From Centrapalus pauciflorus (lineage: Eukaryota; Streptophyta; Magnoliopsida; Asterales; Asteraceae), in the NCBI GenBank assembly GCA_020465985.1, contig JAANYP010002863.1, positions 62,001 through 126,000 of the forward strand: a stretch of DNA of 64,000 nt, in the 5' to 3' direction. A model generated the notes under the pieces. The model was not told where the DNA came from. It did no database searches and saw nothing but the letters and a program-made list of their open reading frames with translations. The translations under genes were made by a program, and so were the position numbers. Below, piece by piece: positions 1 through 13,690 of this stretch. How positions within the stretch are numbered: the stretch's first letter is position 1; every line of letters starts with the position of its first letter.

Positions 1-190
1 AAATAATGTAACAATATTACATTATCGGTTCAAATTACAACTGAATTTACGACTAGATCAAAAGTTAGGTTGTTACACTATATGAATAATTTTTTTTCCC
101 GATAAGTATTTTGTTAACCAGCAAGCCAATACTATTGATAAAATCATGACCATAAATGAGTTGAACACTTAGTGAAACGCTAGTGAACTG

Positions 191-569
191 TAGGGGTGTC
201 CAAAACTGGATATCCAAATTTCGGATAGTGAATTTTACTATCCAAATCTGAAAGAAAAATCGGATTCGGATATCGGATTATGCTGATATCCGAAAATTCA
301 TATTTTTAGTTATTTCTAAAATTAAATCAAATATTTTAATATATAAAATACAAACTCATATATCCAAAAACATTTTAAAGATAAATATATCACAAACTAA
401 ATGTATACATAATTATTTTACTCAAAACGACTAAAAATGATTAAAAAACTAAAATATATAAAAAAAATTAGTTAATAAATCTATAATATCAAGATAAAAC
501 CAAAAATTATACATAGAATAATAATAAACACTCAATATTATGTAAAAATCAATACTAAAGATATATAAA

Positions 570-573
<4 letters not shown>
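191..573 (+). mobile_element. hAT-type left end, truncated
   Basis: Begins with TAGGGGTGTCCAAAACTGG, the TAGGGGTGT start used by several complete hAT MITEs in this window. It is followed by subterminal repeats of a CGGATATCCGAA-like word. No matching right end is visible before the (TA)n tract at 574, so the element is probably broken there. Confidence 0.4.

Positions 574-649
<76 letters not shown>
574..649. repeat. (TA)n microsatellite
   Basis: About 76 bp of pure TA. It abuts the truncated hAT end on its left. Bases 650-1037 to the right hold no recognisable gene or repeat. Confidence 0.95.
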
Positions 650-653
<4 letters not shown>

Positions 654-1693
654 TTAAAATGTACCATACTAACGGTACTTATACATCAATATTCCATTCC
701 AATATGTTAGGTTTCTAAATCAACTCTATTGGTATAAAAAACACGAGATCTATGAACACATGCATGTATTTTATTGAAAATGAAACTAAAGTACATATAC
801 TATATGTGTAACAAAAAAGTTGACGTACCATATCAGTACATTTAGAAAATTACGTTGATATTATACGACCCTAACATTACATTTTACTCTCATAAATAAG
901 GATAATATAAACATTATAAATAAAATTGTCGTGTTAGAAAAATGTGTCAGGTACAAGTTAAATCACATCCCTTCGCGCGTGATAAAACATCCATACAGTG
1001 GAGGGACGATCACAAATATTTGAGGGGTTCATATTAAAAAACAAGAGTAGAGGACATTTTTGGTCCTTGTGGTTTGATGGTTTACCCGGATTTAGTCCTT
1101 TAACCATAAAAAGGTCAAATTTCATCCCTATTTTGCTAATTTTGTGCTCTTTTAGTCCCTCGTCCGTTAAACTTAACGACACAACCGTTAAATATGTAAG
1201 AATGACATTTTTACCCTTTTCATTGAGACACTTTTAGTCCCTATGGTTTTATTATTTACCCATTTATAGTTCAACATTTATTTATTTTATTTTATCTTTA
1301 TAATTATATTATTTATAGATATACTTAATTTATTATAAACACACTTATTTTATTTATAAATATACTTATATTTTAATATTTTATTTACATTTACTATTGT
1401 TCGTATTTTAGTTTAAAATTTAACTTTTATTTTAATTTAAATATATATTTCTTTACTAATTTATTTAAAGTTCATCTTCTTTATTAATTTTAATTTTTTA
1501 TAATATTATTATTTACATTTATATATGTAATTTTGTTAGTTGTGTTTAAGTAGATATAATATCGTCGATATTTTTTTTCTCCAAATTCACTATTTCTTCA
1601 AATATCTTACAATCTAATCAATTATCGACACATAAATTATATACATATGTGAATATACTTGAAGAAATAATGACATTGGAAGATACTTGAAAA

Positions 1694-2590
<897 letters not shown>

Positions 2591-3206
2591 AACACATATG
2601 ATATAATTTATGTGTTGATAATTGATTAGGTTGGAAGATACTAGAAGAAATAGTGACTTTGGAGAGGAAAAATATCGACGATATTATATATACTTAAACA
2701 CGACTAACAAAATTACATATATAAATGTCAACAATAATATTATAAAAATTAAAATTAATAGAGAAGATGAACTTTAAATAAATTAGTAAAGAAAATATAT
2801 AATTTTAATTAAAATAAAAGTTAAAATTTTAAATAAAGTACGAACAATATTAAATGTAAATAAAATATTAAAATATAAGTACATTTATAAATAAAATAAG
2901 TGTGTTTATAATAAATTAAGTATATCTATAAATAATATAATTATAAAGATAAAATAAAATAAAATAAATGTTGGACTATAAATGGGTAAATAACAAAACC
3001 ATAGGGACTAAAAGCGTCTCAATGAAAAGGGTAAAAATGTCATTCTTACAAATTTAACAGTTGTGTCGTTAAGTTTAACGGACGAGGGACTAAAAGGGCA
3101 CAAAATTAGCAAAATAGGGATGAAATTTGACCTTATTATGGTTAAGGGACTGAATCCGGGTAAACCATCAAACCACAAGGTCCAAAAATGTCCTTTACTC
3201 AAAAAA

Positions 3207-3829
3207 ATTATTTCTATTTTTTATAATTAACTATTTTATTATCAAATTCAGCAACTAGATCCCAAATCCATTCCCATTCCACAAAACATAACTAGCTTTA
3301 ATGTTAGACTCCTATGTCTATTACAACATTTTTCATAGCAATGTGGGGTCGGATTCTTGCTGACTTGAAAGGAAGACGATGAGGATTAAATAGAGAATGA
3401 TTTATTAATGTGATTTGGTTTGGTGAAAAATATAATAATGTAATTATAAACTAAGTTACTTGTTCATATGTAACGTTGACACGCAAATGGATTTATTATT
3501 AATTAAAAAAATGATATATGTGCTTATTTACCAACCACAATGTTTGACAAATGGGGGTTTGTGCACATGTACGACCTCTTCATTTGATACATGGGAGACC
3601 AAAAATCATGAATAGTTTTGTTCAACAATATATTATTTAATATGATTGATTCCTTGTCAAGGTTTATACAGTTATATATCTGATCATTCGTAACAATAAT
3701 CATTTTCAAATGCATCATAGACATGTTATGTCATCTTTTCGTAATACTTTATTTTAGGGTGAGTGGTTCTTTTTTACTTTTCACATCATATCAACTCACA
3801 TTAGATTAGGCCTCTCAAAAAAGCTCATC
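3207..3829. other. No recognisable feature
   Basis: AT-rich sequence with no coding frame I can support. A short minus-strand frame at 3524-3724 matches nothing I recognise. Confidence 0.5.
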
Positions 3830-4651
3830 CCCGACAGAGAACCCGTAACTCGACCACAATTTGATCGAGGATGGGGAATCCCCGATTTAAAATAGTGGGG
3901 ATGAGAGACACGATTAAACTGTTGTACACTGGGATACAGACTCGAATCTGTTTTAAAAGAATCGTGTTAAACACGACTACACGAGCCTCAACTTTCCCTT
4001 GGAGAAGTGAGTTCGTATGAATGAAAACCTTACATTGTTAACCGGAGATCCCAAGATCTTGGTTCAAAAGAACAACCTATATATATGGACTAGACGCGGT
4101 CACTGTGGGGGTTGTTCAACCTCCTAATCCATTCCTACAAGTGAGGTTAAGCATACTTGTAATGATTCGGTAGAAATTATTTATGCTTTTAATGATTCGA
4201 GAGAAATCACCTATGCGAGAGAGAAGTGGGGTAACTCCGAGTAGAATTGTTGGGGCACAATTCTTAGTAGCTCTCGCAAAACAAGGCTAGTGTTCCATGA
4301 CCTGAACGGATACGACTATGAGGAGTTGACCTTGTCAGGGAAATCCTGTGTGAAATGTATTATCGCCTTCACAAACAGCTGCTCAGTTCAAAGACATCGT
4401 GTTGTACTGACAGCCAGAAGACTAAGTATGTTTCATAAGGGAAGGTTCATAGGTTTACAACTACCTATCCTATGCAGAATTTCAACTATTGAAATATATG
4501 GAATTTTATCATGTATTCGATCAATCTCATAAATGTGGGGGATAATTGAATTGTGTTTTCGATCTGTCTCATTCATGTGGGGGATTGATGGAAAAATGTG
4601 TGAAAAAATGTATTTTTCATAGTTTTGGACAAATTTAATTATATGTAAAAG

Positions 4652-4722
<71 letters not shown>

Positions 4723-5150
4723 AATGGGTTTGTGTTCTCCTTGAAGAGAGCTTCACAACGATATAAAAAAGACCAAAACGGAGCTAAGATGAATGAGATA
4801 TTGATGCTTAAAGATGAGTATTTGATGTGGAAAAATATGCACGTTAAAATGGTGAGAACTTGTCCCAAACAGGAAAAATGACCAAATCATGAGTTGTTTA
4901 TAAGGAGGAGACTTGACAAGCATGACAAGTTACTCCAAGACAAATATTGGATACAAACAGCAGAAAATCATTGAACTCATGTGCGCCCGCATCTGCGGAC
5001 ACGAAAGCAGTTTCGGAAATCCAGGCTCGTTTAGAGGTTTCTTAGGCTGTTGCAACTCATATAATTGAAGAACTCAGTCGAATTTCCTTGCAAGTTGGTT
5101 TAACTCTGGCTGTACATACTGTTTAGGCTGTTGTACCCTGAAAAACACAC
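3830..5150 (+). mobile_element. LTR-retrotransposon 3'-end remnant
   Basis: Moderately GC-richer, non-coding sequence leads to two purine-rich TGTGGGGGAT motifs (about 4534 and 4578). The second is followed at once by TGATGG, the arrangement of a polypurine tract next to the TG of a 3' LTR. Sequence from about 4588 to 5150 would then be LTR, interrupted by a TA tract. No pol domain and no second LTR is visible. This is a relic call by inference from the PPT-like motifs; the exact family is unknown. Confidence 0.35.
4654..4719. repeat. (TA)n microsatellite
   Basis: About 66 bp of TA inside the presumed LTR remnant. Confidence 0.95.
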
Positions 5151-5249
5151 TTGAAACTATAAAGTATACATCATTTAAAAAAAAGTCTATAGCTTTTAGT
5201 ATACAAAAACTGAAAATTCATTCCATGGATTAAAAAAGGGGTTTATTAC

Positions 5250-5566
5250 GAAAAAAAAAACAAATATATTTTCACGGTTTTTACATTTTCGTCCCTTAAT
5301 GTTATTTTTGTTTCAGAAAAATCCTTAAGTTCAATTTTTTTTGGTTTTGTGAAATTTGACTATTAGAGCGCAATTATAATTAGTAAACCAGGTTTTTAAA
5401 AACTGAAAAATCAGGTTCTAATATCTAAATTTTACTAAACCGAAAAGAAAAAAATATAATTGGGGATTTTCATTAAAAAATAACATGGAGGGACGAAAAC
5501 GCAGAAAACGTGAGAATATGTTGGTTTTTTTCATAATAACTCAAAAAAACTAAAATGATTGAATAG
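5250..5566. mobile_element. Foldback MITE, GGTTTATTACGAAAA family
   Basis: The left end GGGTTTATTACGAAAAAAA is the inverse of the right end TTTTTTTCATAATAACTC. Arms of about 140 bp pair throughout, for example TTTTGTGAAATTTGAC with TAAATTTTACTAAACC. Related units lie at 30844-31197, 31281-31680 and 42485-42718. TSD not resolved. Confidence 0.55.
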
Positions 5567-5984
5567 CTTTAAAAACAAGTATCAAGATAGTTGCATGTAT
5601 TTTCGTTTAACCTTTTAAAACATGTACACTTACAAAATTTTATTGCAATTATATAAACTAGTTTATTACAAGAAATATTTGAATAACTGGATTTAAACTT
5701 CGATCATTAGTGATAAAATGCTTCGATAAAAAATTAAAACTAGAAGAACACGGTTGGTTTTAAACTTTTATAAGCTTGATATGTCCAGGGGAGACCAAGG
5801 TAGATCAAATGTTATGTCATGGGATTAATAGGCTCGTAAAACGGGTCAAAACCTGGTTAGGACTAAAAAGGAATTTAATATTTGTGTATTTATTTTAATT
5901 ACAACCACATTTATTATAGTTTTTCCATCCCACATTAGTAGAGGAAGTATAAAGTTAAACACTTAAACACTTGACAAATTTTAT
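5567..5984. other. No recognisable feature
   Basis: AT-rich sequence without a supported gene or repeat. Confidence 0.5.
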
Positions 5985-6150
5985 ACCAAAGGTCTTTGGC
6001 CTAGCGGTAAGAGGGTGAAGATATAAGTGAGCGGTTACGGGTTCAACTTCCGTCGGAGGCAAGTTTGAAATTTATATGGTAAAAGTATGTCTTGTGGGTA
6101 AGTAGTAGTTTTGGAGTAGAATTTGGATAATTTGTCGTTTAAATTTTTTT
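5985..6150 (+). mobile_element. tRNA-derived SINE, copy 1
   Basis: The 5' part contains a box A-like TGGCCTAGCGGTAAGAG and a box B-like GGGTTCAACTTCC, the RNA polymerase III promoter elements of tRNA-derived SINEs. The body matches the SINE at 8729 over its length, including GGAGGCAAGTT and the tail region. TTGACAAAT at 5971-5979 and again at 6151-6159 is a direct TSD. The 3' end is T-rich here instead of poly(A). Confidence 0.8.
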
Positions 6151-6159
6151 TTGACAAAT

Positions 6160-7604
6160 CCTATGAATTAAAGGCTCATTTTAATCTTGTTAATGTAAGG
6201 TCAAAAGTGGCATCACACTCTAGGATATGAAAATTTTCAGTTATAAAACATTATAAAATTTTCAGTTAAGTATCAGATGGATTGAATTTTTTAAAAAAAT
6301 TTGTTGATATAAATATTTCTTGCCTTTTTCCTCTGAAAATTGTGATATTTATGTATTTAGACTTTTGTTTATCCAATGTTTAAAAATACATTAGTTATTA
6401 GAAATACTTTTTATATATAATATACATAGATCAAGTAACTAGTTTCAGTAATAATGGTATAAAGTCTTGCAAAACATCAAACAAAACAATCACCAATATC
6501 ACTTTGGCTATGTTTGGCGAATTATCAGGAGTTATCAGTTGTAGCTTTTAGTAGTTTGGCTATGTCTGATTTTCATATATTTGGCTTTTAAAATCCTCCA
6601 ACACTCTTTGTCGTCTCTCTTTCCTCACTCTCTAAATGTAATCCGATTCACCATTGTTTCCATCACTGGTTCCCTCACCCTCTGAGTGGAGAACCCTCAT
6701 CCACATGAACCACCATCAACGACTCTACCGTAGGCAACCACCAGCACATCCATTTAAGCAAGGAAACTCTTGTTGAGAAGAACCACCATCGATTCCATTT
6801 GGAAGTATGATTTACGGTGCTTTTGTATACTTGAGATCAACACTAGATTTGTCTAGCGATGGTTGTTGAAGTAAGCTCTAACCTATTGAAGGTTATACAA
6901 AGAACAAATGGAGTCGTAACCGGTTTATTCGAAGCACCATTGGTCAAAGCTTTCTCTTTCCATTTCTGTTACAAAGATATCAAGCCCTAACCAACTAAGA
7001 ACAGATGAAAAGAGATAGATATGTTCTTGTTAGAATCAATTTTTGGTAGAATTTTCTCTTGTCAAGAGCATATCGTTTTGAAGACCATATCCAAAACATA
7101 TGTCGATATCAGTTACTGATAAAAATTTATTTTTATTGGAATCGAATTCTGGTACCATTTGATGTCGTATATCGATTTCTGGTACGATTTGTTGTCGTAT
7201 ATCGATTTCAAGTAGGATCTATTCATTTCTAAACATATTTTTATTGTATCTTGAATTTGTTGGTATTCGTAAAAGATTATGAAAATATGTTGTTATTTTT
7301 TGTAATAAAAGGTTATGGTAACCTGCTATAGCAGGTTTATAGGTACAGTTGCTACAATCAATACAAAAAATCCAAAAGTAAATGTTATTGATGATAAAAA
7401 TTAAGTAATGTAGTTATAAATTGTAAAAATACAAAAAAGTTATTATTTTTAGCATATAACCGAAAGATACCAACATTTATTATAAGTTGTAATTTATATT
7501 TATTAAAAGGATAAAAATATATTTTTTTTACTAAAACCTTAAACTTCTTTTTAAAGCTACTTCACATAATTTTTTCTAAGGAAAAACTTTTGTTTCAAAT
7601 TAGA
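6160..7604. other. No confident feature; possible decayed insert
   Basis: Mostly AT-rich. A GC-richer stretch at about 6590-7000 lacks any sustained ORF and could be a captured gene fragment or decayed element. The words TTTGGCTATGTTTGGCG near 6503 resemble MITE termini, but no partner end is found. Confidence 0.3.
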
Positions 7605-7612
7605 AGTTCAAT

Positions 7613-8071
7613 CATGGGCGGACCAAGTGAAAGTCGGGGTGGAACGTGTCACCGGTTCTTTCGTCAATGACTTTAATTTGTAGTGAATTTTTTTACGATT
7701 TTTTGTTTGTGCAACCGATAATTTTTTGAATATTCAACCGTGTTTTTAAATATTAAAACAATTTAATCAAAAAATGTTATAACCTTCAAGCAGATAAATA
7801 AATCTGTATTTTAATTATTTATAATTTAATGTAACAAATATAAAAATAATGTAATATAAAGTCCAATCAATAAGCCATTATTATTTATAATTTTGGTTCA
7901 TTTCACAAAACTCAATACCATTATTCTTATTTAATCCAAAAAATTAAAAAATTTCAATTAATATTATCGGTTGTTAACCCGATCAGACGAATTTAATTAA
8001 TGAAGTTATAAAATCAAATTCATGGTTCAACTTTGTGTCACTGACAACCGAAAATCATGGATCCACCACTG
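7613..8071. mobile_element. hAT MITE, CAnGGGCGGACC type (copy 1)
   Basis: Starts CATGGGCGGACCAAG and ends GGATCCACCACTG, an imperfect inverted repeat of the CAGGGGCGGA type used by Tip100-like hATs. Flanking 8-mers AGTTCAAT (7605-7612) and AGTTCGAT (8072-8079) match at 7 of 8 positions. The interior matches the copy at 13199-13690. Confidence 0.7.
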
Positions 8072-8180
8072 AGTTCGATTTCATTATCCAAAAAGAGAGC
8101 TTTTTCAAGATACAAACTCCAATGAATCACTTTCCTCCTCTCTTCTTTTCTTCATTCCAAATATTCCCCTTTGAAAGAAG

Positions 8181-8574
8181 TAGGGGTGTAAATGAGCCGA
8201 GCTACTCAAGCTCGACTCGATAAAAGAGTCGAAAAAAACTCGATTTAAACGAGCTCAAGATTCACATATTGAGCTCACGAGCCTAAACGAGTTTAAACGA
8301 ACCTATATATAAATATCTTTTTAAATTAATAAACATATAATATATAAATTGTTAAAATAAATATAAAAAGTGATATATAATATATAAAAGATTATTTTAA
8401 TATTAATTAAAAAAATAATATATATAATAAACGAGCCGAGCCCGAGCTTGGACAGGAAAACTATTCAAAAGTCGAGCTTGAGCTTTACATACAGAGCTCG
8501 AAACGAGGCTGATACTTTTAAACGAGCCGAGCACAAGCTTAAATAGACTCGGGCTCAATTCATTTACACCCCTA
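8181..8574. mobile_element. hAT MITE, TAGGGGTGTAAATGAG family (copy 1)
   Basis: 394 bp with termini TAGGGGTGTAAATGAG and CATTTACACCCCTA. Subterminal regions repeat CGAGCTCGAGC-like words on both sides. Flanks GAAAGAAG (8173-8180) and TAAAGAAG (8575-8582) match at 7 of 8, fitting the 8-bp hAT duplication. The second family member is at 32743-33166. Confidence 0.8.
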
Positions 8575-8728
8575 TAAAGAAGTAGAAAAGAAAAAAAAAG
8601 AATCTAATGTTAGATTTCTAGTCTAATAGAAGACTTTGTGGTTTCAAAAGACCAAAATTAAAGCACTTAAAAGCTCAAAAAAAGATATTATGCTAAACAC
8701 GTCCGATTTATACATTCAATTATTTAAA

Positions 8729-8898
8729 ACCAAAGGGCCTTTGGCCTGGCGGTAAGAGGGTGGAGTTATAAGCAAGAGGTCACGGGTTCGATCCCCGTTG
8801 GAGGCAAGTTGAAATTTAGGTGGAGTAAGTAAGTTTGATGGTAAAGGAGTAGTTTAGGAGTAGGAGTAGGATAGTTTGCCGTTCAAAAAAAAAAAAAA
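8729..8898 (+). mobile_element. tRNA-derived SINE, copy 2
   Basis: Box A-like TGGCCTGGCGGTAAGAG, box B GGTTCGATCCCC and a 16-bp poly(A) tail (8885-8900). A perfect 11-bp TSD, AATTATTTAAA, lies at 8718-8728 and 8899-8909. Same family as the SINE at 5985. The tRNA-like part has no acceptor stem pairing followed by a tRNA 3' end, so it is not an independent tRNA gene. Confidence 0.9.
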
Positions 8899-8910
8899 AA
8901 TTATTTAAAG

Positions 8911-10043
8911 ATTAAAACTAAGACACCCCCTTAATTGTCTGACAAATTTCACTTTCATTTCGATTTCAGTCACAACCCTTTCATCATCCTTCTTTATGGA
9001 GATTTCGTATATGGTAGATTGTTTACTTATGTTGTGTTTGGTAAAAAGAATTGAATAAAAAAAAAAGAAATGTTATATCATAAAATCAATGTTTTTTCAC
9101 CACAAAATATAAAGTTACAATAACCATATGTTGTTATAATTCTTTTTTTTTTTCTTCCAATTTTAACTTATAATTAATTCTCCGTCAATTTTAGATAAAT
9201 AAAAATTTTAATTTAAATCTATATACATTGATACAATTTGAGAATTTATAGAAAACTAACATATATAATTCAAGTCTCCTAACTAATAATTTGTCTTTAT
9301 TTCTTTTATCATCGATTCTCGCAAACACAACTTTAATGTTAACGAATTAACAAGAATTTATGCATCATCTGTTGTAATGCAATTAATAAATTATAACAAT
9401 ACTATATTTTATTTCTTATACAAAACGGTGTCACATTATTGTAACATTAGTAGAAGGATAACATGCAATTTCTTATCTAACCACACCATATATAGGTAAA
9501 CAAATTCATAGTTATAAAAGGTTTTAATGATATTTTTCTTAATTAAACAAATTAGGTAAACAATCATAATTAAAAACAATTTTAAGCTAATTTTGGTTTC
9601 GTTTTTAATTAACTATATCTTTGTTGACTGATTGATTGGCACTATATATTATGACATCATCTTTTTGACAAAATTAAAGCAACTCAAGTCAAATGTGGTG
9701 CCAGATTTACCTACCATCTTTTTATTTTCATATACAAAATTTTCGATTATTTTATCTTTATTATAAAAAGATAAACCGTAAAGTTGATAAAAATAATATT
9801 AAAAGTTAAATAATTTATTTATGTAGAACTGTTGTATATGAAAATTAATTATTCTGTACAAATCATATATCCTTAGTCAAATGTTATGTACATACTACAT
9901 AGCATAAGGCACTGCAACACAAGAGAAATGATATCACAGTATATAAGAAAAATGTCATCTAGTGACAAATCAAAAGTGTCACTAATAAGTGTCACCCTTT
10001 AATTTTAGTTTGACTTCAAAATAAATGTTCATTCTTTAAAATA
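8911..10043. other. No recognisable feature
   Basis: AT-rich DNA without a coding frame, transposon terminus or tandem array that I can support. Confidence 0.5.
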
Positions 10044-10049
10044 ATTAGT

Positions 10050-10601
10050 TAGGGCTAAAGCCGTAAAATAGCAGTATACTTTTTAAGGTGTATCGATATA
10101 GTACGTGTTTTTATATTGTTAATATGATACATTTACTTTTTTTATGACCGGTTATTTCGTCTAGCTTTGCGTAGTTGTGGGAGAATCGTCGGTACGAACC
10201 TGTTCACCGTTGGATCTGCGTGAAATTTGAGGAGAAGCTTCGCAACACATACTTCTTCGATCTGGACGGTGGAGATCGTCATTGGAGATTTCTACATAGG
10301 TCTGTAGGTGTTTGAAGTTGGCTGTGATGTGTGATTTCTACTACCAGGTTATCACAAGGACGAGAGATTGTATTTGATGCTTCAATCATGGAAATTTAAA
10401 AATTAATAAAAAGGAAAATTCCACTCTTAACAAGTTTAGCCAGTAACCGGTTACCAAAGGTATCATATTGGTATGAAAAAATGTAGTACACGTATCAAAT
10501 TTGAACGATTCAGAAAATACACGTGTAATATGAATAATTAAAATACTACACGCATCGATACATTTTAAAAAGTACACAACTATTATATGGCGTTAACCCT
10601 A
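10050..10601. mobile_element. TIR element with GC-richer core
   Basis: Termini TAGGGCTAAAGCCGTAAAAT and the inverse of TAGGGTTAACGCCATATAAT pair for about 50 bp, continuing into TACTTTTTAA(G/A)(G/A)TGTATCGAT. ATTAGT directly flanks both ends (10044-10049 and 10602-10607). The core at about 10145-10400 is clearly GC-richer and reads like transcribed or genic DNA, but has no long ORF. This suggests a Pack-type element that captured a gene fragment; the source is unknown. Confidence 0.55.
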
Positions 10602-10844
10602 ATTAGTTATGATTTATATGATTACATTTATATCGTTAATCATATATAAGATCTAAAAAGATGAATTTTTACAAGTAATCAATATTTAAAGGTAAAACAA
10701 CCATTTTATTAATTAAAAGTTGTAATCATTATAGATTCTTAAAATTATGTATTTTTCTTCATTCAAAATTTATTTCGAGACAGATGGAGTAATTGATTTT
10801 TACAGTCATAAGTATAAAGATTTATGTGTGTGTGTGTGTGTGTT

Positions 10845-11218
10845 TCTAAGTGATTACTACTTATTATGCAGCGCACTAGTATGTATCACTTTAAAAAAAA
10901 ATTTTAATTTTTTTCATAAACATGTTTGAATTAACATTACAAAGATGATATATATAAATTTCACGCATATTCACACTAACTAAGTACATGAAATCATACA
11001 TCACATAAATGTACATTCACATATATGCAAATTTATATAATTGTATGTTCACATCATTTTTAATGAGTTAGAAGATGTGAATGCATGTGAAGTTATCATC
11101 TTTATAATGTTAATTAAAAATGTTTATGAAAAAAAAATTAAAAAGTTTTTTTTTAATGTGATATCTTCTGGTGCGTTGCATAATGAGTGGTACTCTCTTG
11201 AATCATATTTTATATGTA
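10845..11218. mobile_element. Microsatellite-bounded MITE, family H (copy 2)
   Basis: Follows a (GT)n tract at 10825-10842. The left half contains GCAGCGCACTAGTATGTATCAC and the right half its approximate inverse around TGATATCTTCTGGTGCGTTGC, followed by GGTACTCTCTTGAA. The internal ATAATGTTAATTAAAAATG matches the other H copies. Confidence 0.5.
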
Positions 11219-12093
11219 TTTCAACATCGATATATTCAAAAGAAATAAACAGAGTGCAATACACTGTTGTTGTTGACAAGGGAGGTTTAAGATCTTTTAA
11301 TAACTTCAACTTTTGGTTTGTGAAAACTCAAACTCAAAAACTTTGTTTGGCTTACAGAGCTTGAACTTTTGATTTCGAAATAAAAATTCTTCCATTAAAA
11401 GTTATTTGAAATAGATTTCAAAATGAACTTGAGTTTTTTGTCAAACAATTTACTTTTTTACACTCTTAATTATTATAAGGTACAAATTTTAATTAATGTT
11501 AATTAATATTATTTTGTGTTATTTAATACTAAAAGTTACAACTACAACTGTTTTTACTAAATACATTGGTTAAACTAAAAGTTTTATTTGCTAAAAGCTT
11601 TAGTTAGTTTTATCAAACAAACTCAAAAAGTCATGCAACAATACCAATCCAAAATGTAAAGTTAAAAAATAACAATTATAAATAGAGGAAATTTAAGTAA
11701 AATTGTTATTAGACCTTACTCAATAACATTTCATATATCAAAAATAATATTTGGGCTATTGTTGTATTTATTAAGAATAAAAAATAAACATTAATCATGA
11801 TTTGATAATTTGACTAGTTAGTGTCTTATGGTCTTCCACCACTTAAAGGATTCTATTAAATAATTCAATAATAAATTACTCAATAATAATATTCCACTAA
11901 AACTAAAAAGAGTGTAACTTGGATGGATAAACAAAAACGAAATTATCTTCATCATATTGTTGGCAAAATTACTATTTCGAGTGTTTTTTTCGTTCATCAC
12001 TATTTATTGACTTATGCTAGGTTCAATCACACATAATATGACATATTTAAGTCTCACTAAAAGTAACAAGAACAATACTATATGTATATATCT
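11219..12093. other. No confident feature
   Basis: AT-rich. The words TTTGTTTGGCTTACAG (about 11343) and ATCAAACAAACTC (about 11613) could be remnants of a Tourist-like MITE, but the termini cannot be fixed. Confidence 0.3.
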
Positions 12094-12361
12094 ATCTATA
12101 TATATTAACAAAGCAAAAGAATTCATGTCATATGTCACTTATACAATGCAAGAAAATTTTATTTTCTCGTGTTTATTCAAAATTTAACACCTTAACTTAA
12201 TTACATTAAATTTTGATTCTAATTTTTTTCATTAATTAATTAGTAATGAATTTGATGTTGTAACATATTAAATTAATATTTACCTGAAATAAATATGTAT
12301 CATTATTATACATAATAATCATAAATAAATCCAAATGAATTAGTGGTGGAAATTATTATTA

Positions 12362-12395
<34 letters not shown>

Positions 12396-12545
12396 ATAAA
12401 TGAGAACATCAAATATCACGTGTCACCTCTACGTTTCACCGAAAAAGATGATTATAACTTATTATTATAAAAAAATAAAAGATAAATACACTCTATTTTT
12501 TTATCTATAAATAATAAAAGACAAACACAATTATTATGTTTGTAT
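12094..12545 (+). repeat. Helitron-like dispersed repeat (copy 1)
   Basis: Starts TCTATATATATTAACAAAG, resembling plant Helitron 5' ends. It shares long stretches (AATTCATGTCA, TTTTTTCATTAATTAATTAG, CATCAAATATCACGTGTCAC) with 34066-34480. A possible GCAATGCA hairpin end lies near 13172, beyond the nested Mutator MITE. No TSD is expected for Helitrons, so boundaries are soft. A (TTA)n run lies at about 12355-12390. Confidence 0.4.
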
Positions 12546-12554
12546 GTTTGTAAA

Positions 12555-13056
12555 GGGATAATCGCGTAAAAAACCCAAACTTGTCAGCCTTTTGTGATTC
12601 AATCCCCCAACCATTTTTCGTTGCATGAAAACCCCGAACTAACTAAAAGTTAGTAAATCAAGGTTTTATTAATGGGTAACTAGTTGAAACCGGTTATTAA
12701 TCATACGTAGACCGGTAAATAACCTACGTGGAATAAATTTTTAATTACTGAAACCGGTTATCAAGTATTACACATCATTTAAACCCCCGTTGATGATGTA
12801 ATCTCGTTTAAAAATTATCAACAGGGTTTCAAAATAATGTGTAATATTCGGCAACCAGTTTCAACAATTAAAATTTTATCCACGTACGTTACTTACCGGT
12901 CCACGTAGGATTAATAACCAGTTGAACTGGTTACCCATTAATAAAACATTGATTTACTGATTTTTAGTTAGTTCGGGGCTTTCTATGCTACAAAAAAATG
13001 TTTTGAAGTTTTAATCACAAAAAATTAACAAGTTGGGGGTTGTGCGCAGTTATCCC
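12555..13056. mobile_element. Mutator-type foldback MITE, GGGATAATTGC family (copy 1)
   Basis: 502 bp with ends GGGATAATCGCG and CGCAGTTATCCC. The interior is a long inverted repeat centred near 12800, for example CTACGTGGAATAAA against its inverse with the accompanying ACCGGT words. Flanking 9-mers match at only 6 of 9. The sister copy at 22834-23360 has a perfect 9-bp TSD, which fixes the boundaries and the class. Confidence 0.75.
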
Positions 13057-13198
13057 TATTATAAAAGGGTTAATATTACTATTTATTTTTATTTTTTAGT
13101 TTATAGTAAACTTTACATGTATTTATAATGTTTCATATATAATTTATTATTAATTACACAATTTATATCACTGCAATGCATGGATATCACCATACTTG

Positions 13199-13690
13199 TA
13201 GGGGCGGACCCAAGTAGACATGGCCGGGGTGGCACGTGTCATCAGTCATTATGCCAATAACTTTATTGCGTAATGTGTTTTTTTACGATTTTTTGTTTGG
13301 GCAACCGGTGTTTTTTGAATGTGTAAACATGCTTTTTAAATAGTAAAACATTATTAGAATAATTTAATCAAAAAATTTTATAATCTTCAATCAAATAAAT
13401 AAATTTGTAGTATAATTATTTTATAATATAATGTAACAAATAATATAAGAATGAATTAATAATATAACACCGAAAATTAAATACCAAATAAATCATTATT
13501 ATTTATTATTTGGTTCATTTCATCAAACGCAATACTATATTATTCTTATTCAATCCAAAAATTTATAAAATTTCAATTAATATTGTCGGATGTTAACCCG
13601 GCCCGAATAATCTAATTAATAAAATTATAAAATCAGAATCACGACTCAAATTTATGCCACCGGCGACCGAAAATCCTGGGTCAGCCAATG
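13199..13690. mobile_element. hAT MITE, CAnGGGCGGACC type (copy 2)
   Basis: Starts TAGGGGCGGACCCAAG and ends CCTGGGTCAGCCAATG. It is about 80% similar by eye to 7613-8071, including GTGTTTTTTTACGATTTTTTG. The flanks CATACTTG and TACACTTG match at 6 of 8. Confidence 0.65.

Noticed and set aside
4290..4532. 80-aa ORF
   Set aside because: It lies in the non-coding 3' part of an LTR-retrotransposon remnant and matches no domain.
5988..6060. tRNA gene on the plus strand
   Set aside because: Box A and box B match, but the sequence continues in a conserved non-tRNA body shared with 8729 and is flanked by a TSD, so it is a SINE. The same holds for 8731-8806.
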